Assembly (NCBI RefSeq): GCF_963678635.1 | Contig: NC_087062.1 | Location: 82,732,012 to 82,796,011 of the forward strand | Direction: 5' to 3' | Length of the DNA: 64,000 nucleotides | Origin: Symsagittifera roscoffensis | Lineage: Eukaryota; Xenacoelomorpha; Acoela; Convolutidae | Part shown: positions 63,101 through 64,000 of the stretch, piece by piece | How the letters are laid out: every line of letters starts with the position of its first letter | Position numbering within the stretch: position 1 is the stretch's first letter | The notes under the pieces: generated by a model | Database searches by the model: none | Seen by the model: the letters and a program-made list of their open reading frames with translations, nothing else | Told to the model about the DNA's origin: nothing | Program-made: the position numbers and the translations under genes

Positions 63101-64000
63101 GAGCTCCGAGCTGTTCTTGTATGCCGCCGTCTTGCATCGGGCCAAAACGATGGGCGCCGTCTCTCTCAAGTTTCCTTCTGAAACAGCATCCACTGAAGGA
63201 CTACCCCATCCTTCCACTTCTCTCTTCCTCTTGCGAGTCTTCACATCTCTGCTCGAGGGTGTTGTGGCTATCATCATTGATTCGACCTCTCCATCCACTC
63301 CTTCCAACTCTTGCCTCCCCCCTGCTCGAGCCTTAAGGATATTAGTACTTTTAATCATATTACTAGTCCCAACCTTATCCCTTTTTATATCATCAACCAT
63401 TTTATCCACAGTTTTTTGTTTCAGAGTAGAGCTGTCCTCACATTTCTCTTTTCTAGTCTTCGATCGTGCGTTCCTCAGCTCCACTAGCTTGTTCAGCAGC
63501 TCTTTTCTTGCTTTCTCATCCAGGCCCGTTCCTATCAGGAGCGGTTCCCCGAATCTCACTACTGCGTCCCACAGTTCCTTCTTGAACTTGTCCAGCGTCG
63601 TCTCGCTGCCCACTTCTCGATTGAATTCCTCCAGGAACTCCTGCCAAGCGTCATCCTCGAGAGATCCCAAGAATATGTCCCTGTTCCCTTCGAACGTGTT
63701 CTTCTCCCTTTCCTCCGAGCTCAAGAGTAACATCCCCATATTGAAGGTCTCACCTGCCAATGGCAACTCTAGGTTCTTCCGCGGGGACGGGTTCAGAGGT
63801 GGTGTGGCAGTATCTGCCCAATTCTCTTCGCTCAAGTCTTTCAACAGCTCTTGAGTGGTGAGTTCCTCCCCTGATGGCCCTGGTTCAGGTGTATTCCCCA
63901 CCTCCATGTCTTCTCCAGCTTCACTGAGAGTTTCATCCATACTCTCTTCCTCTGATTCATTTCTTCTTCTCTCGAGAATTCTTTTGAATCGATCCTCAAC
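60116..64000 (-). CDS. Large open frame of at least 1294 codons, unknown, runs off window
   Basis: Open from the window edge to a stop at 60116-60118. An ATG at 63940 (MDETLSEAGED) gives 1274 residues, but the frame continues upstream for at least 20 codons, so the true start may lie outside. The N-terminus is acidic with an EPGPSGEE stretch; the middle is charged and helical. There are scattered Cys clusters (CGNGEHICDGRSC; CPCHCL) but no zinc knuckle or polymerase motif. The end has a hydrophobic-acidic patch IVISSDDEEE (residues 1243-1252) resembling a SUMO-interaction motif. The region is visibly richer in G+C than the host genes. I do not recognise it; a mobile-element or viral gene is likeliest. 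Confidence 0.65.
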   Translation of the reverse strand, partial: VEDRFKRILERRRNESEEESMDETLSEAGEDMEVGNTPEPGPSGEELTTQELLKDLSEENWADTATPPLNPSPRKNLELPLAGETFNMGMLLLSSEEREKNTFEGNRDIFLGSLEDDAWQEFLEEFNREVGSETTLDKFKKELWDAVVRFGEPLLIGTGLDEKARKELLNKLVELRNARSKTRKEKCEDSSTLKQKTVDKMVDDIKRDKVGTSNMIKSTNILKARAGGRQELEGVDGEVESMMIATTPSSRDVKTRKRKREVEGWGSPSVDAVSEGNLRETAPIVLARCKTAAYKNSSELRKPLEVEKEIEVSTSSTSEEDFKPQKVNVKRGSTNGQVGEVEIGKEWISKAHQDMGKQVTSDPLERNKTRNTSRTWWVALEKLKEMEDCLKKLDSGIARRRRNWATQQKAEVNKIEMASHLKRSWQSLLKDHFEEAMRTSSSAPPLMANPFVRTAGQLMFTWSLVGIELETLTSYDRLKLGSKKLEVYQALMQHVARDNSGLSLARRKDATCFLRWTMSMMSDSTILACHQRASGSKTMERRVSTIILNVYQSTGIEKEDGSRLSLENHRKLDEVRKFSNKKFEEEHDVHRNLASSEQYSRLSEKGEYQYVSGVMGIAYNPFLDSEAGGAHRNHEVAELLKFWTERIMEIDAVEKEGPSLGLILEKTPEVISIPRSNKRVEVNMGGGDGLLTTNLGVIWKLLRPSWCPHPHASLIEETTERVRLAPTEDEDLAKLSVLHKLITPQMQEPSERTSDPGSAKKLEPGSCLDSTCGNGEHICDGRSCVRILSFQKEDLVTWFEDITEREKSEVQIIAECYARTTVNIATALGFFSRMCGLQALERLESEHHLVTALSVESWPGVLQVTQKHIRSWKVGLEAEMGFPLSEAYGLPLNAKSLIGSMMANLCGSHYPLHMAMVEVSSQRILVDKAFSVPKCVRLARMSHHSHKLLRKIKGTVPKELRDDLSEIWGEDLLKLERENTSDHERQNVIGKPVGSTPNLEDNDTMYEKMMELEPLLEASGERNLRSIEISHGECPCHCLAQTVWYPDHKNLCLVWDVEEIRSIGLPDHRQKVTLLVVSTMLALRWIEENITKYREATTPTAESIYAIDYSRRLELFETACKVFAIPTEVRHVWSRLRYFPWFRATLTSWLYRATKDHMRKHQREYRQFQAEIGPEAFKRPLLTHRNAITTGWKRVGKMSRDNTKARESILEEDLAKNVSLSLHNSFCLNREARVKALPNQAKRLQEQREWMRSYEQLKAWEEIVISSDDEEELMRQFAASSTSGCSTSKAKSTR

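Noticed and set aside
63033-63854. Ser/Leu-rich plus-strand frame of 273 codons
   Set aside because: It is antisense to the much longer minus-strand frame, and its Ser-rich composition is explained by codons on that strand.
1-64000. CRISPR arrays, bacterial operons, rRNA genes
   Set aside because: The window is eukaryotic with spliced genes. No regularly spaced array or rRNA segment is visible, and the tandem arrays found are explained as transposon or satellite repeats.

Overview
This is a piece of an animal (metazoan, most likely invertebrate) nuclear genome. The sequence is A+T-rich. The genes have GT-AG introns whose exon phases I could chain by hand, and the window holds LTR-type, LINE-type and miniature DNA transposons. 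Three conserved animal genes are recognisable: PHF12 (PHD/FHA chromatin protein), ERLEC1 (ER lectin with two MRH domains) and an SLC18B1-like MFS transporter. The species cannot be fixed from the sequence.

Layout. Positions 9835-18985 and 20913 to about 44260 are the two arms of a large inverted duplication around a spacer (18986-20712) and a gap of exactly 200 N (20713-20912). Each arm carries the PHF12 3' exons and, converging on them, the SLC18B1-like gene. The arms differ by scattered base changes, indels and polymorphic insertions. This is either a real inverted duplication or two haplotypes of one locus joined head to head at the gap.

Each arm also holds one copy of the same large LTR-bounded element, at two different places within PHF12 and in the same orientation as PHF12. 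The left copy (1-9834) is cut by the window edge. The right copy (28900-42122, minus strand) is complete at 13.2 kb: 410-bp TG...CA terminal repeats that look identical by eye, a 4-bp GAAA target duplication, and a candidate primer-binding site. Inside is a tightly packed series of overlapping ORFs: a small basic protein, a 318-aa protein, an HHCC+DD35E integrase, two small hydrophobic proteins, a long frame without any ATG, an 872-aa envelope-glycoprotein-like protein, and a Ser/Thr/Pro-rich protein. I find no reverse transcriptase, RNase H, protease or zinc-knuckle Gag. This RT-less, virus-like element is the most interesting object in the window.

Right of the arm (44.3-57.1 kb, minus strand) lie further upstream PHF12 exons and then a three-exon ERLEC1 gene. 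Its second intron holds a decayed CR1/Jockey-like LINE and a small foldback-like palindromic array. The last 7 kb (57-64 kb) changes character: a large inverted-repeat structure, a polypurine tract, and a relatively G+C-rich open frame of at least 1294 codons running off the window end, of unknown function and probably part of another mobile or viral element.
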